Source: Microbacteriaceae bacterium
GTDB taxonomy: Bacteria > Actinomycetota > Actinomycetes > Actinomycetales > Microbacteriaceae
DNA: 64,000 nucleotides
NCBI GenBank assembly: GCA_019638805.1
Contig: JAHBTA010000004.1
Location: 372,001 to 436,000, forward strand
Reading direction: 5' to 3'
In this document: in pieces, positions 16,626 through 25,206 of the stretch
Layout: every line of letters begins with the position of its first letter
How positions within the stretch are numbered: position 1 is the stretch's first letter
Notes under the pieces: model-generated
The model's input: only the letters and a program-made list of their open reading frames with translations
What the model was told of the DNA's origin: nothing
Database searches by the model: none
Translations under genes and position numbers: made by a program

Positions 16626-16710
16626 GCGATCAAGTCTGCGCTTCCGGGATGCATTACGAAAAGCGATGTTTCTTACACGGTATTGTTCAGCGTGACCGAA
16701 GGATGCCGCC

Positions 16711-17598
16711 GTGATCGACCTGCGCCGCCTCGCCCTCCTGCGCGAGCTGCACCACCGGGGTACCATCGCAGCCGTCGCCGCCGCGCTGAGCTACTCGTCC
16801 TCCTCGGTCTCGCAGCAGCTCTCGCAGCTCGAGCGCGAGGTCGGCGTGCCGCTGCTCGTGAAGTCGGGCCGGCGCGTGCGCCTCACACCGGCGGCGGAGT
16901 TGCTCGTGACCCACACCGGCGCCGTGCTCGAGCGCATGGAGGAATTGGAGGCCGCGCTGGCCTCCGCGGGCGAGGAGGTCTCCGGCACCGTGCGACTCGC
17001 GGTGTTCCAGTCGGCCGCGCTGGGCGTCGTGCCGCAGGCGCTCACGCTCTTCGCCGAGCAGTACCCGGCGCTGCGGGTCGAGATCACCCAGCGCGAGCCC
17101 GAGAGCGCGCTCGCCGCGGTGTGGGCGCGCGAGTTCGACCTGGTGATCGCCGAGCAGTACCCCGGCCATGCCGCGCCGAGACTGGCCGAACTCGACCGGG
17201 AGCCGCTGTGCGGCGACGAGATCCGGCTCGGTGCTCGGGATGCGACCATCGGCTCGATCGCGGACGCGCGGCACGCGGCGTGGGTCATGGAACCGCGGGG
17301 GACGGCATCCCGCCACTGGGCCGAGCAGACCTGCCGGGTGGCCGGGTTCGAGCCCGACGTGCGCTTCGAGACCGCGGACCTGCAGGCCCACATCCGCCTG
17401 GTCGAGTCGGGGCACGCGGTCGCGCTGCTGCCGGACCTGGTGTGGGGCGGGGCGACCCCGAGCGTGCGGCTCGTCGACCTGGCGGGGGCGCCGCGCCGGG
17501 AGGTCTTCACCTCCGCCCGCCGCGCGGGAGCCGACCCGAGCATCGCGGCCTGTCGCGCTGTGCTGGCCCAGGCGGTCGAGCTGCTCGGCCTCGCCTGA
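16711..17598 (+). CDS. LysR family transcriptional regulator (divergent from putA)
   Basis: 295 residues from GTG 16711. The N-terminal winged helix-turn-helix (1-60) includes IAAVAAALSYSSSSVSQQLSQLEREVG; a periplasmic-binding-like co-inducer domain follows. The short divergent intergenic region (16626-16710) is locally AT-rich (TTACGAAAAGCGATGTTTC) and is the probable shared control region. By position it most likely regulates putA in response to proline or a related metabolite; this is inference. Confidence 0.88.
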   Translation: MIDLRRLALLRELHHRGTIAAVAAALSYSSSSVSQQLSQLEREVGVPLLVKSGRRVRLTPAAELLVTHTGAVLERMEELEAALASAGEEVSGTVRLAVFQSAALGVVPQALTLFAEQYPALRVEITQREPESALAAVWAREFDLVIAEQYPGHAAPRLAELDREPLCGDEIRLGARDATIGSIADARHAAWVMEPRGTASRHWAEQTCRVAGFEPDVRFETADLQAHIRLVESGHAVALLPDLVWGGATPSVRLVDLAGAPRREVFTSARRAGADPSIAACRAVLAQAVELLGLA

Positions 17599-17653
17599 GC
17601 TCGCCCCGGATTCCGGCACTCGGCACCTGGTACCCGGCGCAACACTATCCATA

Positions 17654-17666
17654 AAGAAAGTTTCCT
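17654..17666. promoter_or_regulatory. CsnR operator upstream of csnR
   Basis: AAGAAAGTTTCCT, centred on a perfect GAAAGTTTC palindrome (17656-17664). As I recall the Streptomyces work, CsnR binds the palindrome AGGAAAGTTTCCT; this copy matches 12 of 13 positions. It lies about 45 bases before the csnR start, in a short AT-rich promoter stretch, and fits autoregulation and repression of the whole operon. Confidence 0.75.
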
Positions 17667-17710
17667 GATACATTCCTGCGCAACCCCGGCACCGTTGCGA
17701 GGAGACCCGC

Positions 17711-18790
17711 GTGAGCACCACCGCCCCCGGCACACCGTCCTGGTTGCGCGAGCGCAACGACCGGACTGCGCTCGAGGTGCTCTTCGAGCACGGCCCGCTC
17801 ACGCGCAACCGACTCGCCGAGCTCACCGGCATGTCCAAGCCGACCGCGGCGCAGATGGTCGCCCGCCTCGAGCAGGCCGGACTCATCGCCCCGGTCGGCG
17901 AGGTCAGCGGCGGCCGCGGCCCCAACGCGGTCAGCTACGGCGTGCGCGCCGAGGTCGCCCGCGGCGTCGCCATCGACATCCGCGAGCGCATCATCGCCGC
18001 CCAGGTGGTCGACGCGCTCGACACCGACCACCCGGTCGTCGAGTTCTCCACGGCGGATGCCGCCCGCACCCCCGAGGGGGATGTCCGGTCCGCGATCGAC
18101 GCGGCCTGCGATGCCGCGGGCGTGGACCCGGCGACCGTGACCAATGTCATCGTCGGGGTGCAGGCGGCGATCTCCGGCGACGGCGACCACCTGAGCTTCA
18201 CCGACACCCTCCCCGGCTGGCCGGAGCTCGGCGCGCGGCACCGCGTCGCCGACGCGCTCGGCATCGAGGTCGAGCTCGACAACGACGTCAACCTGGCCGC
18301 CGTCGCCGAGCGCGTTGCCGGTGCGGGCGGCGGAGCCGAGAGCTTCGCCCTGCTCTGGATGAGCGACGGTCTCGGTGTCGCCGTCGACCTCGGCGGGATC
18401 GTGCACCGCGGTGCATCGGGCGCCTCGGGCGAGATCGGATACCTCCCGGTGCCGCGCGGCAGCGACATCGACGCCGAGGACCTGACCGACCTGGTCGGCC
18501 GCGGGGCCTTCGCCCGCATCCCCGACCTCGAGGATTTCGCCGGTCGCGTCGCCCTGGTCGCCGCCCCGGTCATCGCGGTGCTCGACCCCGAGCTCATCGT
18601 TCTCGGCGGCCCCACCGGCATCGCCGGCGGGGAGCGCCTCGCCGAACTCGTCGCCCAGCGACTCGACCGGGTCGAGGTGCGCCCGACCGGAATCGAGAGC
18701 CAGCCCGTGCTCGGCGGAGCCCGCAGGATGCTCGTCCACCGCATCCGCGAGCGACTCGCCGCCGCCATCAGCCCCATCCCATCGCCCTAG
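17711..18790 (+). CDS. csnR: ROK family repressor of the chitosan-oligosaccharide operon
   Basis: 359 residues from GTG 17711 with GAGGAG upstream. A winged helix-turn-helix (about 20-75; TRNRLAELTGMSKPTAAQMVARLEQAG) is followed by a ROK sugar-kinase-like domain. The ROK zinc site is absent: after GEIGYLPVP no CxCG(x)2GC motif appears, as expected for a sensor rather than a kinase. Gene order (ROK regulator, binding protein, two permeases, GH4 hydrolase, BadF kinase) is that of Streptomyces csnR-csnEFGHK, and the upstream operator matches. It should repress the operon until chitosan oligomers appear. Confidence 0.88.
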   Translation: MSTTAPGTPSWLRERNDRTALEVLFEHGPLTRNRLAELTGMSKPTAAQMVARLEQAGLIAPVGEVSGGRGPNAVSYGVRAEVARGVAIDIRERIIAAQVVDALDTDHPVVEFSTADAARTPEGDVRSAIDAACDAAGVDPATVTNVIVGVQAAISGDGDHLSFTDTLPGWPELGARHRVADALGIEVELDNDVNLAAVAERVAGAGGGAESFALLWMSDGLGVAVDLGGIVHRGASGASGEIGYLPVPRGSDIDAEDLTDLVGRGAFARIPDLEDFAGRVALVAAPVIAVLDPELIVLGGPTGIAGGERLAELVAQRLDRVEVRPTGIESQPVLGGARRMLVHRIRERLAAAISPIPSP

Positions 18791-18838
18791 GAAGCACCGC
18801 CTCTCGCAGGCACCGACGCACGAAGGAAGGAACCACCC

Positions 18839-20164
18839 ATGCACCGCCGCATCATGTCAGCGCTGGGGGCCGCAGCCGCGGTCACCCTGCTCGCCGCCTG
18901 TTCGGGTCCCTCGAACCAGGACGTCGCCCCGACCGCCCCCGAGCACCTCGAGGGCACCGTCAGCCTCTGGCACTTCTTCTCCGACCGCGAGGCCGACGTC
19001 ATCCAGTCGGTCGTCGACGACTTCGAGGCGGCCAACCCGGACGTCACGGTCGACGTGCACTCGGGCCAGGACGACGAGAAGCTGCAGAAGGCGATCGCCG
19101 CCGGCAACAACGTCGACGTCGGCATCTCCTACTCGACGGATATCGTGGGTGCCTTCTGCTCGTCGGGCGCGTTCCGCGACCTCGGCCCCTACATCGAGCG
19201 GGACGGCGTCGACCTCGGCCAATTCTCGGACACCGTGCGCAGCTACACCGAATACGACGGAACGCGCTGCGCGCTCCCGGTGCTCGCCGACGTGTACGGG
19301 CTGTACCTCAACGACGACCTGCTGGACGCCGCCGGGTACGACCACGCCCCCCAGACCCTCGAGGAGCTCGAGGAGATGGCCCTGGCGATGACCACCTACA
19401 ACGCCGACGGATCGATCGACGTGCTCGGGTTCAACCCACTCATGGGGTACTACGAGAACTCGGCGGCGCACTGGGCGCCCGCGGTCGGGGCCACCTGGCT
19501 CAACGCCGACGGCACGAGCGCGGTCGGCTCGGACGCCGGCTGGGCCGAGCTCATGGAGTGGCAGAAGGCGTTCGTCGACGAGATCGGCTACGACAAGCTG
19601 CAGGCCTTCACCGCGGGTCTCGGCCAGGAGTTCTCGGCCGACAACGCGTTCCAGGCCGGCAAGGTCGCGATGAACCTCGACGGCGAGTACCGCACGGCGT
19701 TCATCGACGACCAGGCGCCCGATCTGCACTACAGCACGGCACCGCTTCCGCCCCTGGCCAGCCACGCCGACCTGTACGGCGGCGGGTACATCACGGGCAA
19801 CATCGGCGGCATCGCAAAGAACTCCCAGAACCCCGAGCTCGCCTGGGCGCTGCTACGGTACCTGACCACCGACACGGGAGCGGTGGTCAAGCTCAGCAAC
19901 GGCCTCAAGAACGCGCCGACCACGGCCGACGCGCTCGCGAGCCCCGATCTGGAGGTGTCGGACCAGTTCCAGACCTTCCTGAACCTGATGGCCGATCCGC
20001 ACTCGCAGACCACGCCGGCCAGCCCGGTCGGCGCGGGCTACCAGCAGTCGTTCGAGGGCTACTGGTCGAAGTACCAGCAGGGTGACGGGGGCGACCTCGC
20101 CGCGGGCCTTGCGCAGGTCGACAAGGAGATCGACGACGCGCTGGCGCTGGTCACCGGTCCGTAA
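18839..20164 (+). CDS. csnE: ABC transporter sugar-binding lipoprotein (chitosan oligosaccharides)
   Basis: 441 residues, preceded by GAAGGAAGG. A type II signal peptide ends with the lipobox LLAAC (C21), so it is anchored on the outer face of the membrane. The rest is a family 1 extracellular solute-binding protein with the typical start GTVSLWHFFSDREADVIQSVV and a tryptophan/tyrosine-rich pocket region (NSAAHWAPAVGATW). By operon position it captures oligomers of glucosamine and delivers them to CsnF/CsnG. The ATPase subunit is not in the operon, so a shared MsiK-like ATPase elsewhere is expected, as in Streptomyces. Confidence 0.88.
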   Translation: MHRRIMSALGAAAAVTLLAACSGPSNQDVAPTAPEHLEGTVSLWHFFSDREADVIQSVVDDFEAANPDVTVDVHSGQDDEKLQKAIAAGNNVDVGISYSTDIVGAFCSSGAFRDLGPYIERDGVDLGQFSDTVRSYTEYDGTRCALPVLADVYGLYLNDDLLDAAGYDHAPQTLEELEEMALAMTTYNADGSIDVLGFNPLMGYYENSAAHWAPAVGATWLNADGTSAVGSDAGWAELMEWQKAFVDEIGYDKLQAFTAGLGQEFSADNAFQAGKVAMNLDGEYRTAFIDDQAPDLHYSTAPLPPLASHADLYGGGYITGNIGGIAKNSQNPELAWALLRYLTTDTGAVVKLSNGLKNAPTTADALASPDLEVSDQFQTFLNLMADPHSQTTPASPVGAGYQQSFEGYWSKYQQGDGGDLAAGLAQVDKEIDDALALVTGP

Positions 20165-20176
20165 CCACCGCACGAC

Positions 20177-21169
20177 ATGACCACCGTGTCTGCACCCTCG
20201 GGCCGGGCGGCATCCCATGCCGTCCGGCCCGGGCTGCGGCGCTCCCAGCGCCGGCGCCGGCTCACCGCCTACGGGATGCTGGCGCCGGCCCTGCTGGGGC
20301 TCGCGGTCTTCTTCGGGTACCCGCTCATCGCATCCATCGTCTTCAGCTTCACGCGCTACAACCTGCTCGACGACCCGCAGTGGATCGGGCTGCGCAACTA
20401 CGAGTACCTGTTCACCCAGGACCCCAAGGTGTGGGTCGCGGCGGGCAACACGCTGTGGTTCGTGGCCTTCCTGGTGCCGGTGCGCATCGTGTGCGCGCTC
20501 GCGGTCGCGGGGCTGCTCGTGCGTGCCAGGCAGGCGTCCGGGTTCTGGCGCACGGCGTTCTACCTGCCCGCCCTGGTTCCCCCGGTCGCCTCGGTCGTCG
20601 CGTTCGTGTTCCTCTTCAATCCCGGCACTGGTCCGGTCAACGCCGTCATCCGGTTCTTCGGCGGCCAAGGCCCGCTGTGGTTCAACGATCCCGCACTGTC
20701 GAAGCCCTCCCTTCTGCTGCTGGGGGTCTGGGTGCTCGGCGACATCATGATCATCTTCCTGGCCGCACTGCTCGACGTCCCGCGCGAGCAGTACGAGGCC
20801 GCCGAGCTCGACGGGGCCAACGCGCCGCAGCGATTCCGCTACGTGACCTTCCCCAACCTCGTCCCGGTGCTCGTGTTCGCCCTCGTCACGGGCGTCATCG
20901 CCGCCCTTCAGTACTTCACCGAGGCGGCGGTCGCCTCCACGGTCGCGCTCGGCAAGGCCTCGGTCGGCGAGGGCGCGGGAGCCGTGCTGGGTTATCCCGA
21001 CGACTCGCTGCTGACCTACACGCAGTGGCTCTACGTGCGCGGCTTCAGCAACTACCAGCTGGGCTACGCCTCGGCGCTCGCCGTGCTGCTGTTCGTCGTG
21101 GCCGCACTCTTCCTCGTGCTGCTGCTGCGCCGGGTCGACGCCTTCACGCCCGAGGAGGCGCAGGGATGA
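20177..21169 (+). CDS. csnF: ABC sugar permease, MalF-like
   Basis: 330 residues with six predicted transmembrane segments, the first at about 30-55 (MLAPALLGLAVFFGYPLIASIVF). The cytoplasmic EAA loop reads YEAAELDGANAPQRFRYVTFPNLVP, the docking site for the ATPase. It is the first of two permeases of the chitosan-oligosaccharide importer, 12 bases after csnE, and its stop overlaps the csnG start (ATGA). Confidence 0.88.
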   Translation: MTTVSAPSGRAASHAVRPGLRRSQRRRRLTAYGMLAPALLGLAVFFGYPLIASIVFSFTRYNLLDDPQWIGLRNYEYLFTQDPKVWVAAGNTLWFVAFLVPVRIVCALAVAGLLVRARQASGFWRTAFYLPALVPPVASVVAFVFLFNPGTGPVNAVIRFFGGQGPLWFNDPALSKPSLLLLGVWVLGDIMIIFLAALLDVPREQYEAAELDGANAPQRFRYVTFPNLVPVLVFALVTGVIAALQYFTEAAVASTVALGKASVGEGAGAVLGYPDDSLLTYTQWLYVRGFSNYQLGYASALAVLLFVVAALFLVLLLRRVDAFTPEEAQG

Positions 21170-22035
21170 GCGCCGCCGTGCTGACTCCGCGCGCCGGGTC
21201 GCGTCGCCGAACGCCCGGCCGCATCGTCGCCTGGGTCGCCGAGCACACCCTGCTCACCGTGCTGCTCATGCTTTTCGCCGCCCCGATCGTGTTCGTCGCC
21301 CTCACCTCGTTCATGACGGGCGACCAGGCCCTCACCTCGGCGCTCTGGCCGGACCCGTGGAGCGTCGAGAGCTACGTCGAGGCGTTCCAGCGCGTGCCGC
21401 TGCTGCGCTGGTTCGCGAACTCGGCCCTGTACGCCGTGCTGGCCACGCTCTTCATGCTCGCCAGCTCGATCCCCGCCGCGTACGCGCTGTCGCGCGTCCG
21501 GTTCCGCGGGGCGAACGCGATCTTCGTCGCGATCGTGGTGGCCATGCTGCTCCCGCCGCAGATCACCGCGGTGCCGCTCTACATCATGTGGGTCAAGGCC
21601 GGCATGGCGGGCACCCTGCTGCCACTCATCCTGCCGAACCTCCTGGGCGACGCGTTCTCGATCTTCCTGCTACGACAGTTCTTCCTGACCATCCCGCGCG
21701 AGTACTCCGACGCCGCGCGCGTGGACGGCGCGAGCGAGTGGGGGATCCTGTGGCGGGTCGTCATCCCGATGGCGCGTCCCGGCATCGCGGCCGCCGCCCT
21801 CTTCCTGTTCTTCAACTCGTGGAACGACTACTACGGCCCGCTGCTCTACGCGAGCGAGAACCAGGACTGGTGGCCCGTCGCCTACGGGCTCGCGACCTTT
21901 CGCGGCAGCCACAGCACGAACTGGAACCTCACCATGGCGATCACCATGTTGGTGATGGTCCCGGTCGTTCTCATCTTCTTCTTCGCCCAACGCGTCTTCG
22001 TGGAGGGCATCACCCTGACCGGAGTGAAGGGATAG
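21166..22035 (+). CDS. csnG: ABC sugar permease, MalG-like
   Basis: 289 residues, six predicted membrane helices beginning at about 30 (LLTVLLMLFAAPIVFVALTSF). The EAA loop is YSDAARVDGASEWGILWRVVIPMARPG, and the C-terminus FVEGITLTGVKG is typical of MalG/CUT1 permeases. The start ATG overlaps the csnF stop by four bases, and csnH begins two bases after its stop. It completes the membrane channel of the importer. Confidence 0.88.
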   Translation: MSAAVLTPRAGSRRRTPGRIVAWVAEHTLLTVLLMLFAAPIVFVALTSFMTGDQALTSALWPDPWSVESYVEAFQRVPLLRWFANSALYAVLATLFMLASSIPAAYALSRVRFRGANAIFVAIVVAMLLPPQITAVPLYIMWVKAGMAGTLLPLILPNLLGDAFSIFLLRQFFLTIPREYSDAARVDGASEWGILWRVVIPMARPGIAAAALFLFFNSWNDYYGPLLYASENQDWWPVAYGLATFRGSHSTNWNLTMAITMLVMVPVVLIFFFAQRVFVEGITLTGVKG

Positions 22036-22037
22036 CG

Positions 22038-23294
22038 GTGAAACTCGCGATCGTGGGGGGCGGGTCGACCTACACCCCCGAGCTCATCGACGGCTTCGCG
22101 CGCCTGCGCGAAACCCTGCCGCTCGATGAGCTGCGGCTGGTCGACCCGGACGAGACCAGGCTCGCGCTCGTGGCAGGTGTCTCCCGACGCATGTTCGCGC
22201 GCGCCGGGCACCCCGGGCGCATCGAGACCTCGACATCTCTGGAGGACGGGGTCGCCGACGCGGATGCGGTCCTCATCCAACTGCGCATCGGCGGGCAGGA
22301 CGCGCGCCGAGGCGACGAGACCTGGCCGCACGAGATGCACTGCATCGGGCAGGAGACCACCGGCCCGGGCGGGCTGGCCAAGGCCCTGCGCACTGTTCCC
22401 GTCGTGCTGCGGGTGGCGGATGCCGTGCGCCGTTTCGCGCGACCCGGCGCCTGGATCGTGGACTTCACCAATCCCGTCGGCATCGTCACCCGCGCCCTGC
22501 TGCAGGAGGGGCACCGCGCCGTCGGGCTGTGCAACGTCGCGATCGGGTTCCAGCGCCGGTTCGCGGGACTCTTCGGGGTGACCCCGGACGAGGTCGCCCT
22601 CGGGCACGCCGGACTCAACCACCTGACCTGGATCCGCTCGGCCGAGGTCGGCGGGGTGGACCGGCTGCCCGAGCTGTTCGCCCGCATCGACGAGCTCGCG
22701 CACGAGGTCGCGCTGCCGGCGCACCTGCTCGAACTGCTGGGCGCGGTGCCGAGCTACTACCTGCGCTACTATTACGCGCACGACGAGGTGCTCGCGGAGC
22801 AGCTGCACTCCCCGAACCGCGCCGACGCCGTGCAGCAGGTGGAGCGCGAGTTGCTGGCGCTCTACGCCGACGAGTCCGTCGACACCAAGCCCGAGGCGCT
22901 CGAGCGCCGGGGCGGTGCGTTCTACTCCGAGGCGGCGATCGAGCTGCTCTCCGGGCTGGCGCATGACACGGGCGAGGTGCGCGTGGCGAATCTGCGCAAC
23001 GACGGCACCCTGCCCTTCCTGCCCGACGACCACGTCATCGAGGTGCCCGCCCGGGTGACCGCGGCCGGGGTCGAGGCGCTGCCGGTCGCACCCTTCGCCG
23101 ACGACATCCGCGGGCTCGTCTCCGCCGTCGCCGGCTACGAGCGCCTCGCGCTCGACGCGGCCGTGCACGGCGGGCGCGACCGGGTGCTGCGCGCCATGCA
23201 GGCGCACCCGCTCGTGCAGCAGTACGAGCGGGCCGAGCGCCTCACCGACCTGCTGCTCGCGCACAACGCGCGCCACCTCGAGTGGGCGTCATGA
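22038..23294 (+). CDS. csnH: family 4 glycoside hydrolase (6-phospho-beta-glucosidase type)
   Basis: 418 residues from GTG 22038. GH4 enzymes use NAD and a divalent metal in a redox-elimination mechanism. The NAD fold shows GGGSTYTPEL (7-16), the conserved DFTNPVG at 142-148, the metal ligands C165 in GLCNVAIG and H195 in LNHLTW, and a YYLRYYY motif. In this operon it should split intracellular phosphorylated glucosamine disaccharides. No PTS genes accompany it, so the 6-phosphate needed by GH4 enzymes must come from the kinase encoded next (csnK). Coupled to csnK by ATGA. Confidence 0.87.
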   Translation: MKLAIVGGGSTYTPELIDGFARLRETLPLDELRLVDPDETRLALVAGVSRRMFARAGHPGRIETSTSLEDGVADADAVLIQLRIGGQDARRGDETWPHEMHCIGQETTGPGGLAKALRTVPVVLRVADAVRRFARPGAWIVDFTNPVGIVTRALLQEGHRAVGLCNVAIGFQRRFAGLFGVTPDEVALGHAGLNHLTWIRSAEVGGVDRLPELFARIDELAHEVALPAHLLELLGAVPSYYLRYYYAHDEVLAEQLHSPNRADAVQQVERELLALYADESVDTKPEALERRGGAFYSEAAIELLSGLAHDTGEVRVANLRNDGTLPFLPDDHVIEVPARVTAAGVEALPVAPFADDIRGLVSAVAGYERLALDAAVHGGRDRVLRAMQAHPLVQQYERAERLTDLLLAHNARHLEWAS

Positions 23295-24250
23295 CCGGGC
23301 TCATCGTCGGGGTGGACGGCGGGGGCTCGAAGACCCACGCCGTCGCCCTCACCCGCGAGGGCGAGGTGGTCGGCCGCGCCACCGGGCCGGGCTCCAGCCC
23401 GCATTTCGTGGGCGTGGACGGCTCCCTCTCCATCGTCGACACCGCGGTGCGGACGGCCCTCGGCGGCCGCGAGGCGAACCAGGTCAACGTGTACCTGTCG
23501 GGCCTCGACCTCGAATCGGAGGTTGAGGCGTACACGGACGCGACGTCCGCAACGTCGTGGGCCACGGCATCCACGGTCATCGGCAACGACCTGTGGGCGC
23601 TGTTGCGCACCGGAACCGAGGCGCCCGACGCGGTGGCCGTGGTGTGCGGCACGGGCATCAACGCGGTCGGTGTCCGGGCGGATGGGGCGACCGTGCGGTT
23701 CCCCGCGCTCGGGCCCATCTCCGGGGACTGGGGCGGCGGAAGCGGTCTCGGCGAGGAGGCGCTCTGGCACGCCGCCCGCATGGAGGACGGCCGCGGACCC
23801 GCCACCGCCCTGCGCGCAGACGTGCTCGAGGCCATGGGGGTGAGCACGATCCGCGAGCTCATCGAGCAGCTGCACGCTGGCGACCGCGCACTGTCCGAGC
23901 TCGCCGTGCTCGCCCCCGCGGTCTTCGAGGCGGCGCGCGGGGGGGATGCGGTGGCCGCCGCCGTCGTGGACCGTCAGGCGGCCGAGGTGGTCGCCCTCGC
24001 CCGCGCGTCCCTGACCCGACTGGGCCTGCTTCGCACCGAGGTCCCTGTGGTGCTCGGGGGCGGGGTCATCCGGGCGCGGGATCCGCGTCTCATCGACGGC
24101 ATCTCCGCTCGGCTCGCGGCGGACGCCCCGCACGCGCGCATGGTCATCGTCGACCAGCCGCCGATCGTCGGGGCGGGCCTGCTCGCCCTGGAGTCCGCCG
24201 GGGCCGCCCCCGAGGCGATCGCCCGGGCCCGGAAGGAGATCCCCGCATGA
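23291..24250 (+). CDS. csnK: BadF/BadG-type sugar kinase of the csn operon
   Basis: 319 residues of the ASKHA superfamily, BadF/BadG/BcrA/BcrD ATPase family, like N-acetylglucosamine kinases. Phosphate-1 loop VDGGGSKTHAV (8-18), phosphate-2 region VVCGTGINAVG, and adenosine motif VVLGGGVIRARD. The start overlaps the csnH stop. The likely substrate is glucosamine or an imported glucosamine disaccharide, phosphorylated at O6 so that CsnH and downstream amino-sugar enzymes can act. Which step comes first cannot be read from sequence. Confidence 0.85.
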   Translation: MTGLIVGVDGGGSKTHAVALTREGEVVGRATGPGSSPHFVGVDGSLSIVDTAVRTALGGREANQVNVYLSGLDLESEVEAYTDATSATSWATASTVIGNDLWALLRTGTEAPDAVAVVCGTGINAVGVRADGATVRFPALGPISGDWGGGSGLGEEALWHAARMEDGRGPATALRADVLEAMGVSTIRELIEQLHAGDRALSELAVLAPAVFEAARGGDAVAAAVVDRQAAEVVALARASLTRLGLLRTEVPVVLGGGVIRARDPRLIDGISARLAADAPHARMVIVDQPPIVGAGLLALESAGAAPEAIARARKEIPA

Positions 24251-25170
24251 CACCCCTGCCGGAAATTCAGGAGACTCGGGATTCTTGGAGGGTCGGCTCG
24301 GGGCATACGCATGCGCCCGGCGCGAAGACACCTGAGTTTCCGACGCAACGGCGGCGGCGTGCCGCGGCGCTTGCCCTGGTCCTCGCCCTTACCCCTGCCC
24401 TCGCGGGATGCGGCGCGGACGAGCCGAGCGGCGCGGAGGAGCCGGCCCCCGCATCCGCACTCGACCTGGACTCCGCGCCGATGCGCGAGATCGCCTTCGA
24501 GCTGGTGTCGAGTGCCGAGAACTCGTCACTGGACTGGAGGGCGCAGTTCGCCTACATCGAGGACATCGGCGACGGCCGCGGCTACACGGCCGGAATCATC
24601 GGCTTCTGCAGCGGCACGGGCGACATGCTCGAACTGGTGCAGGCGTACACGGCCACCGAGCCCGACAACCCGCTCGCGTCGTACCTGCCCGCGCTCGAGG
24701 CCGTGAACGGCACCGATTCACACGAGGGTCTCGACCCCGGGTTCGTCACCGCGTGGGAGGAGGCCGCCGAGGATCCGGTCTTCCAGGAGGCGCAGAACCA
24801 CGAGCGAGACACCGTCTACTTCGACCCCGCCGTCGCGCAGGCCAAGGCCGACGGATTACAGGCGCTCGGCCAGTTCGCGTATTACGACGCCGCGGTCATG
24901 CACGGCTTCGACGGGATGCTGGCGGTGCGGGATGCGGCGCTCGCCGTCGCGAACACCCCGGCTTCCGGCGGCGACGAGACCGAGTACCTCGAGGCGTTCC
25001 TCGACGCGCGCGAGGCCGAGATGCGCAAGGAGGAGGCGCACGAGGACACCACGCGCGTGAGCACGGCGCAGCGGGTGTTTCTGCGCGAGGGCAATCTCAC
25101 CCTGACTCCGCCCCTGCGCTGGCAGGTCTACGGCGACCCGTTCGAGATCCTCGCGCTTTCCCCGGCCTGA
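24247..25170 (+). CDS. csn: GH46 chitosanase, secreted lipoprotein
   Basis: 307 residues from ATG 24247, overlapping the csnK stop (ATGA). A basic stretch RRRR (35-38) and a hydrophobic helix lead to the lipobox LAGC (C55), so the enzyme should be anchored outside. The catalytic domain matches family 46: SAENSSLDW with acid E91, and YIEDIGDGRGYT with base D109, the same 18-residue spacing as E22/D40 of the Streptomyces N174 chitosanase. It cuts chitosan into oligomers for CsnEFG. The leader before the basic stretch is long (34 residues), but no better start is visible. Confidence 0.9.
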   Translation: MTPLPEIQETRDSWRVGSGHTHAPGAKTPEFPTQRRRRAAALALVLALTPALAGCGADEPSGAEEPAPASALDLDSAPMREIAFELVSSAENSSLDWRAQFAYIEDIGDGRGYTAGIIGFCSGTGDMLELVQAYTATEPDNPLASYLPALEAVNGTDSHEGLDPGFVTAWEEAAEDPVFQEAQNHERDTVYFDPAVAQAKADGLQALGQFAYYDAAVMHGFDGMLAVRDAALAVANTPASGGDETEYLEAFLDAREAEMRKEEAHEDTTRVSTAQRVFLREGNLTLTPPLRWQVYGDPFEILALSPA

Positions 25171-25206
25171 CCCTGCCCTCCCGGGGTCTCACAGGGCGGC
25201 GATACG

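Noticed and set aside
13152..16766. Upstream extension of PutA to 1204 residues
   Set aside because: The extension crosses the divergent promoter region and into the LysR gene; ATG 16625 starts a typical N-terminus.
13995..17654. Long plus-strand open frame of about 1200 codons running antisense to putA
   Set aside because: Arg/Gly/Asp/His-rich translation with no domains, lying opposite a clear PutA frame; it is a by-product of GC-biased codons. The same applies to the other long antisense frames, for example at 2268-3656, 3295-5787, 34835-37426 and 48416-50300.
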